Below are positions 40,026 to 48,429 of a stretch of 64,000 nucleotides of DNA, piece after piece. Positions within the stretch are counted from its first letter, which is position 1, and every line of letters begins with the position of its first letter. The translations under genes and the position numbers were made by a program. Location of the stretch: positions 1 through 64,000 of the forward strand of contig JBEIPU010000002.1 in assembly GCA_040376925.1 (NCBI GenBank). The letters run 5' to 3'. The notes under the pieces were generated by a model, which had not been told where the DNA came from, did no database searches, and saw only the letters and a list, made by a program, of their open reading frames with translations. The stretch comes from RAM1 sp040376925 (lineage in GTDB: Bacteria; Pseudomonadota; Gammaproteobacteria; Burkholderiales; Burkholderiaceae_C).

Positions 40026-41894
40026 ATGACCCAAGCCGATCCCGCCTCAACCCACGCCCCCACAGCCAGCCGCGCGCTGCTGGCGCGCCGGGCCGCTTGG
40101 GCGGTGCTGGCGGCGGCACTGGCGGGCGCGCTGCTGGGCCTGTGGCCCGGCCTGAAGCTGGCCGAGGAACGCAGCCGTGATGCATTGACAGGGCTTGTCG
40201 TCTCCGAGCGGCCGGCACCGGGCGTGGCTGTGGTGGACATCAGCGAGGAATCGCTGCGCGCCATCGGCGTGTGGCCCTGGAGCCGCGACCGCCTGGCCGA
40301 CCTGGTCGAGGAGCTGCTTGGCCCGCTGGGCGCCCGGGCTGTGGCGCTGGACATGGTGCTGCCTGAGCGGGCCGATGAAGCCGGCGACGCGCGGCTGGCT
40401 TCCATTGCCCGGCACGGGCCGCTGGCATTGGCGCAGGTGCTGGATTTCACCGCCCGCCCTGCGCCCATCGTCGTGGGCACAGCTGCCGGTGGACGCAACG
40501 CGCCGCTGTCTGGCGCTGCCCCCGCACGAGCCTTCGGCCATGTTGCCAACCATGCCGGCCTGGCCGGTGCGCGCTGCGTCGGCCACATCGGGGTGCAGCC
40601 CGATGCCGACGGTGTGCTGCGCCGCGTGTACATGCAGGCGCAGACCGCAGGGCGAACGTACGCCACGCTGTCCCTTGCGCTGCTGGATTGCACCAACCCC
40701 CCACTGGCAGCACAGGCCCTGCATGCACTGGGCGCGGCGCCCGACGGCCAGTGGCGCATACCGTTTCGCCGGGGGGTGGGCGCCTTCCTCACCGTCTCTG
40801 CAGAGTCCGTGCTGCGCGGCCAGGTGGACCCCGCGCTCCTGCGCGGCCGCCATGTGCTGATCGGCTCGTCGGCGGTGGGCCTGAGCGACTATGTAGCCAC
40901 GCCACTGCAACCCGTGACCGCCGGCGTGCTGGTCCATGCCCAGGTCATGGCCGAACTGCTGGAGGCCACAGGCCGGCACCCCGCCTACGCATCCGGCGGC
41001 TGGCTCACGCTGGGCGCAGCGGTGCTGTGTGTGGCGGCGCTGGGTGCTGCCCTGGCATTCAGGGTGCGTTTTGGCGTCATGGCGCTGGCGGTGCTGCTGC
41101 CAGCCTGGCTGGCCCTGTGCGCCTGGGCCTTTTCGCAGGGGCTGCGCCTGCTGGTGCTGCCGCCCGTGGGCGCGTTGGTCGCCTACGGCCTCACCTGGCT
41201 GGCTCTGGATTTTGCGCATGCGCGCGCCGTGTCGCGTCGCGCCATGCGCACCCTGTCGCACTACATCGCAGCGCCCGTGCTGCGCCTGCTGGTGCGTCAG
41301 GGCCTGCAGGAAACCCTGGTGCCTTCGCGCCGCGACATCACCGTGCTGGTGGCAGACATGGCCGGGTACACACGGCTGACGGCCGAATCCAGCCTTGAAC
41401 AAAGCGCACGCCTGACCACGGAGTTCCTGGAAGCCATCACGGCACCCGTGCTGGCCAGCGGCGCAACCCTGGACCGCTATACCGGCGACGGCCTGATCGC
41501 GTTCTGGGGCGCTCCGCTGATCCGCCCTGACCATGCACAGGGCGCGGCCGACGCGGCGGTGCTGATGTTCGATGCGTTGAGGCAGTTCAATGCCGCGCGC
41601 GCCGCGCGCGGCGAGGCCGCCGTCACCATGCGCGTGGGCATCGAAAGTGGCGAGGCGCTGGTGGGAGACCTGGGCAGTTCGGCGCGCAGTGTCTACACTG
41701 CCGTGGGCACCTGCATCAACCTGGCCTCGCGCCTGCAGGAACTGGCACGCGACCGCGGCGAGTCCGTCATCATCGGCCCGCAGGCGGCGCGCCAGATCAA
41801 CACTTCCTTGCGCCCGCTTGGCCTGGCCAGCGTGCGCGGCCTTGCCGAACCCATCAACATCTTCTCAATCGACCTCCATGCGGATCGCATTTAA
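40026..41894 (+). CDS. CHASE2-domain class III adenylate cyclase-like membrane protein
   Basis: The 622-residue protein has an N-terminal helix (about 22-42), an extracytoplasmic CHASE2 sensor (about 60-310, with VDISEESLRAIGVWPWSR), three transmembrane helices (about 325-400) and a C-terminal class III cyclase domain (about 440-610). Metal-binding D444 and D488 and transition-state residues N565 and R569 are present. The adenine-selecting pair is R484 (normally Lys) and T562 (Thr occurs in bacterial adenylate cyclases). The arginine is conservative but unusual, so activity and base preference need proof. It overlaps the next glycosyltransferase gene by 17 bases, and a Crp-type regulator lies 3 kb away. 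Confidence 0.87.
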   Translation: MTQADPASTHAPTASRALLARRAAWAVLAAALAGALLGLWPGLKLAEERSRDALTGLVVSERPAPGVAVVDISEESLRAIGVWPWSRDRLADLVEELLGPLGARAVALDMVLPERADEAGDARLASIARHGPLALAQVLDFTARPAPIVVGTAAGGRNAPLSGAAPARAFGHVANHAGLAGARCVGHIGVQPDADGVLRRVYMQAQTAGRTYATLSLALLDCTNPPLAAQALHALGAAPDGQWRIPFRRGVGAFLTVSAESVLRGQVDPALLRGRHVLIGSSAVGLSDYVATPLQPVTAGVLVHAQVMAELLEATGRHPAYASGGWLTLGAAVLCVAALGAALAFRVRFGVMALAVLLPAWLALCAWAFSQGLRLLVLPPVGALVAYGLTWLALDFAHARAVSRRAMRTLSHYIAAPVLRLLVRQGLQETLVPSRRDITVLVADMAGYTRLTAESSLEQSARLTTEFLEAITAPVLASGATLDRYTGDGLIAFWGAPLIRPDHAQGAADAAVLMFDALRQFNAARAARGEAAVTMRVGIESGEALVGDLGSSARSVYTAVGTCINLASRLQELARDRGESVIIGPQAARQINTSLRPLGLASVRGLAEPINIFSIDLHADRI

Positions 41895-43017
41895 CGCCAC
41901 GGCGCTGTTGTCGCCCCTGACTGGTATCGGCCAATACGCCATGGAGCTGGCCCAGCGCCTGGCGGCCAACCCCGAACACGAAACGCATTTCTTCTACGGC
42001 ACGGGCTTCAGCCGCGAGGCACGCACCGAGCCGCTGCCCGCAGCCCGGCATCTCTTTCCCTGGATCAGGCGGCTGGTGCCCAATTCCTACGGCATCAGCC
42101 GCGCCTTGCAGGGGCGGATGTTCAACAAGGGCGTGCGCACGACCGGCTTTGACCTGTACCACGACCCGAACTACCTGGCCTACCCGTTCAGTGGTCCCAC
42201 GGTGACTACCGTGCATGACCTGTCGTGGATCCGTTTCCCAGAGGCACACCCGGTTGAGCGCGTGCGCGCGATGAACCGCTACTTCGAGCCGGTACTGCGC
42301 CGCAGCACCTTGCTGCTGACCGACTCGGATTTCGTCAAGCGCGAAGTCATGGAAGTGTTCGGCGTGCCTGCGAGCCGGATCGTCACGGTACCTCTGGGTG
42401 TGAGCGCGCTGTTCCACCCGCGCGGGGCTGACCAGACGCGTGCGGTGCTGCAGGCCAACGGCCTGGTGCATGGTGAATACATGCTCGCTGTGGGGACGCT
42501 GGAGCCGCGCAAGAACCTCAGCAGCGCGCTGCGTGCCCATGCTGCGCTGCCCGAGGCCGTGCAGCAGCGGTTTCCGCTGGTGCTGGCTGGCCTCAAGGGC
42601 TGGCATACCGACGCCCTGGAAAAAGAGATGGCGCCCCGTGTGGCGTCCGGCCGTGTGCGGCTCACGGGCTACCTGTCACGCGACGACCTGGCCTGCGTGA
42701 TCGCGGGCGCCTGCACGCTGGTTTATCCGTCCATCTACGAGGGCTTTGGCCTGCCGCCCCTGGAAGCCATGGCCTGCGGTGTGCCTACCGTCGTCTCCAA
42801 CCGCGCATCGTTGCCCGAGGTGGTGGGTGACACCGGCCGGCTGGTGGAGCCCGACGATGTGGACGCCCTGCGTGAGGCGATGCTGGAGATGGCCACCGCA
42901 CCCGACGTACGCAACCAGCTGGGTGCCGCCGCGCTGGCGCGCTCGCAGACCTTCACCTGGGATGCCTGCATGGCGCAGACCATGGCGGTTTACAAAGCCG
43001 CCGTGGCCCATCGCTGA
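41878..43017 (+). CDS. GT4-family glycosyltransferase, WbpY-like
   Basis: The 379-residue GT4 enzyme has an N-terminal TGIGQYAMELAQRL loop, TTVHDLSWIRFP, and the C-terminal donor-site motif SIYEGFGLPPLEAMACG. Proteins opening this way include the mannosyl/rhamnosyl transferases WbaZ, MtfB and WbpY of ABC-exported O-antigens. Its start lies inside the end of the cyclase gene, so the two are co-transcribed and translationally coupled. The neighbouring gmd/rmd genes suggest GDP-D-rhamnose or GDP-mannose as donor. Confidence 0.85.
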   Translation: MRIAFNATALLSPLTGIGQYAMELAQRLAANPEHETHFFYGTGFSREARTEPLPAARHLFPWIRRLVPNSYGISRALQGRMFNKGVRTTGFDLYHDPNYLAYPFSGPTVTTVHDLSWIRFPEAHPVERVRAMNRYFEPVLRRSTLLLTDSDFVKREVMEVFGVPASRIVTVPLGVSALFHPRGADQTRAVLQANGLVHGEYMLAVGTLEPRKNLSSALRAHAALPEAVQQRFPLVLAGLKGWHTDALEKEMAPRVASGRVRLTGYLSRDDLACVIAGACTLVYPSIYEGFGLPPLEAMACGVPTVVSNRASLPEVVGDTGRLVEPDDVDALREAMLEMATAPDVRNQLGAAALARSQTFTWDACMAQTMAVYKAAVAHR

Positions 43018-43989
43018 TCAGCCCTTGCTGACGCGCCGCATGTCGGCGTCCACCATCATGGTGATCAGCTGCTCCAGCGTGGTGGATGCCTTCCAGCCCA
43101 GCAACCGCTCGGCCTTGGCCGGGTTGCCCAGCAGCACATCCACCTCGGCCGGGCGGTAGAACTGCGGGTCAATGACCACATGGTCTTCGTAGTTGAGGCC
43201 CACGTGGCTGAATGCAATGCGGCACATCTCGCGCACGGTCGTGGTAATGCCCGTGGCCACCACATAGTCATCACTCTTTTCCTGCTGCAGCATGCGCCAC
43301 ATGGCGTCCACATAGTCACCGGCGAAGCCCCAGTCGCGCTTGGCATCGATATTGCCCAGCCGCAGCTCCTTCTGGTGGCCCAGTTTGATGCGGGCGACCG
43401 CGTCCGTGACCTTGCGGGTGACGAACTCCACCCCGCGCAACGGCGACTCGTGGTTGAACAGGATGCCGGTACTCGCGTGCATGTTGTAGCTCTCGCGGTA
43501 GTTGATGGTCATCCAGTGCGCGTACAGCTTGGCCACGCCGTAGGGGCTGCGCGGATAGAACGGGGTTTTCTCATCCTGCCGCTCGGCTTGTATCAGGCCG
43601 AAAAGCTCGCTGGTGGACGCCTGGTAGAAGCGGATGGTCGGGTCTGTCAGGCGGATGGACTCCAGCACGTTGGCGCAACCCACGCCGGTGTTCTGCGCCG
43701 TGAGCAGTGGCTGCTGCCACGATGTGCCCACGAAGCTCTGCGCCGCCAGGTTGTACACCTCGCGGGCCTGGCTGGATTGCAGCGCACGCAACAGGCCGGA
43801 CAGGTCGGTGACGTCGCCATCAATGAGCGTGACATCCCGCTCGATGCCCAGCTCGCGCAGGCGCCACAGCGTATCGGTGGAGCGGCGCGGCAGGATGCCG
43901 CTGACGTTGTACCCCTTGCCCAGCAGCAATTGCGCGAGGTAGGCGCCGTCCTGGCCCGTGATGCCGGTGATGAGTGCGGTTTTGGTCAT
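43018..43989 (-). CDS. gmd: GDP-mannose 4,6-dehydratase
   Basis: The 323-residue extended SDR enzyme turns GDP-D-mannose into GDP-4-keto-6-deoxy-D-mannose. The NADP-binding loop is TGITGQDGAYLAQLL (about 8-22). The active-site residues lie in STSELFG and in YPRSPYGVAKLYAHW (the YxxxK pair), with the family-specific NHESPLRG loop. The ATG at 43989 overlaps the rmd stop by four bases. With rmd it makes GDP-D-rhamnose. The last bases abut the convergent WbpY-like gene. Confidence 0.96.
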   Translation of the reverse strand: MTKTALITGITGQDGAYLAQLLLGKGYNVSGILPRRSTDTLWRLRELGIERDVTLIDGDVTDLSGLLRALQSSQAREVYNLAAQSFVGTSWQQPLLTAQNTGVGCANVLESIRLTDPTIRFYQASTSELFGLIQAERQDEKTPFYPRSPYGVAKLYAHWMTINYRESYNMHASTGILFNHESPLRGVEFVTRKVTDAVARIKLGHQKELRLGNIDAKRDWGFAGDYVDAMWRMLQQEKSDDYVVATGITTTVREMCRIAFSHVGLNYEDHVVIDPQFYRPAEVDVLLGNPAKAERLLGWKASTTLEQLITMMVDADMRRVSKG

Positions 43990-44909
43990 TTTTTGAGTTC
44001 CTGAGTCCAGTAATCGAGAAGTTGCTTGAGTGTGTCGCGCAGATCGATGCGGGGTTGCCAGCCGGTGGCGGCTGTCAGCCGCTCGTGGCTGCCGCACATG
44101 CGGCGCTGCTCCGCCGGGCGCAAGCGCTGGGCGTCCTGCACAACGTCTGCATTCACCCCTGCGATCTGCAGGAGCAGATCCAGCATCTCGCGCAGGTTGC
44201 TTTCACGGCCCGAGCAGACGTTGTAGATCTCGCCCGTCTGGCCGGATCGCAGCAGCGCCAGATAAGCCGCCAGCACGTCGCGCACGTCCAGGTAGTCGCG
44301 CGTGACGTCCAGGTCGCCCACGGAAATGCTGGCGGGCTGCAGGCCCAGCTTGATGGCGGCGATCTCGCGCGCAAAGCCCGACAGCGCAAAATCCGGACGC
44401 TGGCCCGCCCCGGTGTGGTTGAACGGCCGGGCAATGAGAACATCCAGTGGCCGCGTGCGTGCCCACTGGCGGCACAGCACTTCCGCGCCGACCTTGCTCG
44501 CGCCATACGGGCTGCGCGGCGCGGGCTCGCGCGACTCCGTCACCGGCATCTCGTCCGGAGGAACCTTGCCGTAGACATCGGCGCTGCTCACATAAAGCAG
44601 CCGCCCCTGGAAGCCGTTGTCCTGCAACGCCTTCAGGAGGTTGGCCGTGCCGGTCGTGTTGACCTGCAGGGTACCTGCGGGGTCGTTCCACGAATCTGCC
44701 ACATGGCTTTGCGCGGCCAGATGGATAATCCAGTCTGGCCGATAAGTCTGCACCATGCGGCGCAGGGAGTCGGGTTCCAGCAGGTCATGGAACTCCACCA
44801 CGTCGCAAAGCTCGACGTCTGGCGCATGACCCGCTTGAAGGTAGGACGCCAAGGCCGAGCCGACAAAGCCGGATTGGCCTGTGGCTAGTAGCTTTTTTTG
44901 CGGCTTCAA
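43986..44909 (-). CDS. rmd: GDP-6-deoxy-D-mannose (GDP-D-rhamnose) reductase
   Basis: The 307-residue extended SDR begins with ATGQSGFVGSALA, the nucleotide-binding loop, and has catalytic S and YxxxK in YVSSADVYG and SPYGASKVGAE. It fits Rmd, which reduces the Gmd product to GDP-D-rhamnose. GDP-fucose synthase (WcaG) would have an epimerase-specific pattern not obvious here. No ATG or GTG is correctly placed; a TTG at 44909 is the best start, just before the conserved N-terminus. It overlaps gmd by four bases. Confidence 0.88.
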   Translation of the reverse strand: MKPQKKLLATGQSGFVGSALASYLQAGHAPDVELCDVVEFHDLLEPDSLRRMVQTYRPDWIIHLAAQSHVADSWNDPAGTLQVNTTGTANLLKALQDNGFQGRLLYVSSADVYGKVPPDEMPVTESREPAPRSPYGASKVGAEVLCRQWARTRPLDVLIARPFNHTGAGQRPDFALSGFAREIAAIKLGLQPASISVGDLDVTRDYLDVRDVLAAYLALLRSGQTGEIYNVCSGRESNLREMLDLLLQIAGVNADVVQDAQRLRPAEQRRMCGSHERLTAATGWQPRIDLRDTLKQLLDYWTQELKK

Positions 44910-44979
44910 GAGTTGCCCATGATGCGTTTGGACCGGGGAGTTTAACAATGTCGCCTGAAGACCCGGGCTGCAAGCCCGC

Positions 44980-45702
44980 ATGAAAACACTGCCCGACGCC
45001 GCCGCAGCGCATGCGGCGCTTGCGCGCCTGCCCCTGCTCGCCGGGGTCGATCCGTCCACCATTGCGCGCACCGCCGCCGCGGTGACCTGGCGCGACGTGC
45101 GCAAGCGCGAGTCCGTACTGTTCAAGGGTTCGCCTGGCGATCACCTGCTCTTCCTGGTCAGCGGCCGCCTGCAGGTACTGGATGTCACCGAGAGCGGCCG
45201 CGAGATCGGCCTGAATCTGCTGGAGGCAGGCGATTACTTTGGCGAAATCGCCATCATTGACGACGAGCCCCGCTCGGCGTCGGTCGTGGCCCTTGAAGCA
45301 TCGCTGGTCGCCTTGCTGCCCAAGGCCCAGACGCTGGAGCTCTTCCACCAGAACCCGCTGGTCGCCGAGCGCGTGCTGCGGGGTCTGGCCCGCAAGCTGC
45401 GCAATGCGTCCGTCTACCAGACCATCCTGTGCCTGCCCAATGCGTCCCAGCGGGTGTTCGCACTGATGCAGCGGCTGTGCCGCGTGGCCCCCGGTGGGCT
45501 GGTGGTGATCGAACACCCACCCAAGCAGCAGGAACTGGCCATCATGGCCAACACCAGCCGCGAAACCGTGTCACGCGCGCTCAAGGTCCTGCTGGACGGG
45601 GGCGTGGTCGAAAAAGACAACAACCGGTTCATCGTGCGCGACTTTGCCGCCCTGGAGCGGCTGGCCCTGCACGACGCCATGCCGCCTGCTGCCCGGCGCT
45701 GA
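44980..45702 (+). CDS. Crp/Fnr-family cyclic-nucleotide-responsive regulator
   Basis: The 240-residue protein has a cyclic-nucleotide-binding domain (about 15-130) with the phosphate-binding cassette YFGEIAIIDDEPRSAS. F87-G88-E89 and R98-S99 match the cAMP contacts of E. coli Crp, and S144 aligns with Crp S128. The DNA-binding domain (about 155-225) has recognition helix TSRETVSRAL, whose R194, E195 and R199 match the Crp residues that read TGTGA. No Fnr-type N-terminal cysteine cluster is present. Exact TGTGA-N6-TCACA sites occur before the S-layer-like and FecR-like genes, and a cyclase gene lies nearby. Confidence 0.9.
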   Translation: MKTLPDAAAAHAALARLPLLAGVDPSTIARTAAAVTWRDVRKRESVLFKGSPGDHLLFLVSGRLQVLDVTESGREIGLNLLEAGDYFGEIAIIDDEPRSASVVALEASLVALLPKAQTLELFHQNPLVAERVLRGLARKLRNASVYQTILCLPNASQRVFALMQRLCRVAPGGLVVIEHPPKQQELAIMANTSRETVSRALKVLLDGGVVEKDNNRFIVRDFAALERLALHDAMPPAARR

Positions 45703-45727
45703 TGCAGGCTTGCCGACGGCGCCCGGG

Positions 45728-47209
45728 TCAGGTGCCGGCGCGGCCATAGATGTCGCTGAAGCGCACGATGTCGTCTTCGCCCAGGTATTCGCCGCTTTGC
45801 ACCTCGATCATCACCAGATCCAGCACGCCGGGGTTTTCCATGCGGTGCTTCTTGCCCGCGGGGATATAGGTGGACTCGTTGGTCATGACCAGGAATTCCC
45901 GGTCATCACATACCACCTTGGCCGTGCCGGTCACCACGATCCAGTGCTCACTGCGGTGGTGGTGCATCTGAAGAGACAACTGGGCGCCAGGCTTGACCTC
46001 GATGCGCTTGATCTTGTAGCCGGCACCGTCTTCCAGGACGGTGTATGTGCCCCACGGCCGCACGACGGTGCGGTGCAGCTTGTAGCTCTCATGGCCACGC
46101 AGCTTCAGCTGGCTGACTACTTCCTTGACCTGCTGGCTTGCATCTGCATCGGCTACCAGCAATGCGTCGGGCGTGTCGATCACCATCACGCCGCGCAAGC
46201 CCACGGCGGCGATCATGCGGTCCTCGGCACGGATGAATGAATCCTGGCAGTCCACGAGTACGGCGTCGCCCTGCACGCGGTTGCCCTCGCCGTCGGCGGG
46301 CACCAGATTGGCAACCGCGCTCCACGAGCCGATGTCGTCCCAGGAAAATGAGGTGGGCAACACCACCAGGTTCTTGCTGGGCTCCATCACGGCGTAGTCC
46401 ACCGAAATGCTTTCCACCTGCGCGAAGGATTCAGCCGGCAGTTCGGTAAATGGCTGCTTGCTGCTGCTATCGCCCACTTCGGCCCAGCACCGCGCTACGC
46501 CTTCGGCCAGGGCGGGCCGATGGGCGGCCAGCTCGTCCAGCAGGGTTTGCGCGCGCATGCAGAACATGCCGCTGTTCCACATGAAGTTCCCGCTCTCGAT
46601 GTAGGACTGCGCCGTCTGCAGGTCGGGTTTTTCGACAAAGCGCCTGACCTCCAGGGCCTGGCTGCCGGCAATGGCGGCGCCGCCTTCAATATAGCCATAG
46701 CCCGTTTCGGGTGCTGTGGGACGGATACCGAACGTGACCAGTTTGCCCTGCGAGGCGAGGGCTGCGGCCTGCTGCACGGATTTCTGGAACTCCTCGGCCG
46801 GGGAGATAAGGTGGTCTGCCGGCAGCACCAGCATCAGCGCCTGGGGCGAGACGTTGGCGCAAATCCAGTGCGCTGCCGCGGCAATGGCTGCAGCGGTGTT
46901 GCGCCCTACCGGCTCCAGCAGGTAGCCGGTGGATTTCTGGGCGGCTGCGTCCAGGGTACGGGCCACCTCATCCTTGGAGATGAAATAGTAGTCGCGATTG
47001 GTGACCAGCAGCATGCGACGCGCGCTGGCGGCGGCCAGCGCGCGCTGCACAGTCTTTCCCAGCAGGGTCTGGCCATCGGGCAACTTCATGAACGGCTTGG
47101 GATGGCCTTCTCGGGATACGGGCCACAACCGCGTGCCGGCGCCGCCGGAGAGGATGACGGGAACAATGGGATCGGAGGTGACAGCGGGAGATGCTACGGT
47201 GGCGTTCAA
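45728..47209 (-). CDS. manC: Mannose-1-phosphate guanylyltransferase / mannose-6-phosphate isomerase
   Basis: The 493-residue bifunctional type II enzyme has an N-terminal nucleotidyltransferase with the pyrophosphorylase loop SGGAGTRLWPVSR and FVEKPD. Its C-terminal cupin isomerase has the metal site QMHHHRSEHWIVVTGTAKV near residue 420. It supplies GDP-mannose to gmd. The start is a TTG at 47209, nine bases after an AGGAG site; upstream in-frame sequence overlaps the neighbouring gene and is not conserved-looking. It converges on the crp-like gene with a 25-base gap. Confidence 0.93.
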   Translation of the reverse strand: MNATVASPAVTSDPIVPVILSGGAGTRLWPVSREGHPKPFMKLPDGQTLLGKTVQRALAAASARRMLLVTNRDYYFISKDEVARTLDAAAQKSTGYLLEPVGRNTAAAIAAAAHWICANVSPQALMLVLPADHLISPAEEFQKSVQQAAALASQGKLVTFGIRPTAPETGYGYIEGGAAIAGSQALEVRRFVEKPDLQTAQSYIESGNFMWNSGMFCMRAQTLLDELAAHRPALAEGVARCWAEVGDSSSKQPFTELPAESFAQVESISVDYAVMEPSKNLVVLPTSFSWDDIGSWSAVANLVPADGEGNRVQGDAVLVDCQDSFIRAEDRMIAAVGLRGVMVIDTPDALLVADADASQQVKEVVSQLKLRGHESYKLHRTVVRPWGTYTVLEDGAGYKIKRIEVKPGAQLSLQMHHHRSEHWIVVTGTAKVVCDDREFLVMTNESTYIPAGKKHRMENPGVLDLVMIEVQSGEYLGEDDIVRFSDIYGRAGT

Positions 47210-47243
47210 GAGGGTTGCTCCTGTGTTTTGTTGTGGGGTGATT

Positions 47244-48377
47244 TTAAGGAGTGCGACCCGCCGCCTGCTTGCGGATGACTTCATCGTAGACCTGCGCATA
47301 AGCCTGCGCCATGTGGCGTGCCGTAAACAGCTGGTGATAGCGCTTGCGCGCCGCCTCACCGAACGCCTCGGCCTGGGGCAGGTTGGCGTGCAAACGGCAC
47401 ATGGCAGCGTGCAGTGCCGGGCCATCAGCCGGCGGTACGGTCCAGCCCGTGACGCCGTCGACATTGATATAGCTGGTACCAGTATCGATGTCACAGCTGA
47501 TCATCGGCTTTGCGTGCATGGCGGCCTCGACCAGTGACATGCCAAAAGCTTCCGAGCGAAGGTGTGAAGGGAACACAAAGGCCCTGCACAGCTTCATCAG
47601 CGCGTGTTTGTCTTCGTCACCCACACGGCCGAGCAGCCGGACGTTGGACAGCCCCAATGCGGCCGCCTGGCGGCCCAGCTCTTCGGCCTGCGGCCCGTCG
47701 CCGGCAATCACGACCCGGCCGTCAAAGCCGCGAGCCGCTTCAAGCAGGACGTGCAATCCCTTGTAGTAACGCAGAACGCCCACAAAAAAGAAGAAGCCCT
47801 CACCCACCTCCTCACGCCACCGCTGCACTGTCTGCGCAGGCACCTGCGGACAGGTGTCTTCGTCCATGCCGTTGGCAATGATGCGCGGTGTATCGGGCAA
47901 CGCGCCCAGAACGGGGCTGCTTTGCACATACCCAGGTGAAGTGGCCACGACCGCATCCACCGAGCGCAGGAAGCGCTCCATCAGCGGCCGGTAAAGCTTG
48001 AGCAACCACTTCTGGCGCACCACGTCCGACTGGTAGGAAACAACCGATGGCCGCATGCCCCGCCCCACCTCGTGCAACAGGTCGGCGAACGGCCACGGGA
48101 ACTGGTAGTGCACCACATCAGCCCAACGCAAGTGCTCCCGGAACTGCAGCAGCGCCTGCAGGGACAGTGCGTTGGAAGCTACCTCGAGGGTGGCGCGGGC
48201 ACGGTGCACCTGCGCTTCGGGCCGCACGATGACGGCAGGCGTGGGCTTTGGACTGACAGTAAAGATGCGGTTTTCCACCCCCAGACCTGTGAGGCCCCGG
48301 GTCAGCTGGAACAGAACCTGTTCAATGCCGCCCAGCGTGTCGGGGTAATAGGTCTTGTAGACGTGGAGGACTCTCAT
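47244..48377 (-). CDS. GT4-family glycosyltransferase, WbpZ-like
   Basis: The 377-residue enzyme begins MRVLHVYKTYYPDTLGGIEQ, very like the opening of WbpZ and related rhamnosyl/mannosyltransferases of A-band-type polysaccharides. The donor half includes FFVGVLRYYKGLHVLLEAA and RSEAFGMSLVEAAMHAKP (GT4 EX7E motif). It lies 34 bases upstream of manC on the same strand, so the two are probably one transcript. Probable donor: GDP-D-rhamnose or GDP-mannose, by analogy. Confidence 0.87.
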   Translation of the reverse strand: MRVLHVYKTYYPDTLGGIEQVLFQLTRGLTGLGVENRIFTVSPKPTPAVIVRPEAQVHRARATLEVASNALSLQALLQFREHLRWADVVHYQFPWPFADLLHEVGRGMRPSVVSYQSDVVRQKWLLKLYRPLMERFLRSVDAVVATSPGYVQSSPVLGALPDTPRIIANGMDEDTCPQVPAQTVQRWREEVGEGFFFFVGVLRYYKGLHVLLEAARGFDGRVVIAGDGPQAEELGRQAAALGLSNVRLLGRVGDEDKHALMKLCRAFVFPSHLRSEAFGMSLVEAAMHAKPMISCDIDTGTSYINVDGVTGWTVPPADGPALHAAMCRLHANLPQAEAFGEAARKRYHQLFTARHMAQAYAQVYDEVIRKQAAGRTP

Positions 48378-48429
48378 AGGGGGCGGCGCTGATTGTAAGC
48401 GCCGCCCTCTGCAGGCCTGTCAGAACTTG

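Noticed and set aside
44930..44979. A short GGGCT/AGCCC hairpin just before the Crp-type gene
   Set aside because: Five base pairs with a three-base loop and no T-run is common in GC-rich DNA and has no positional support as a terminator or operator.
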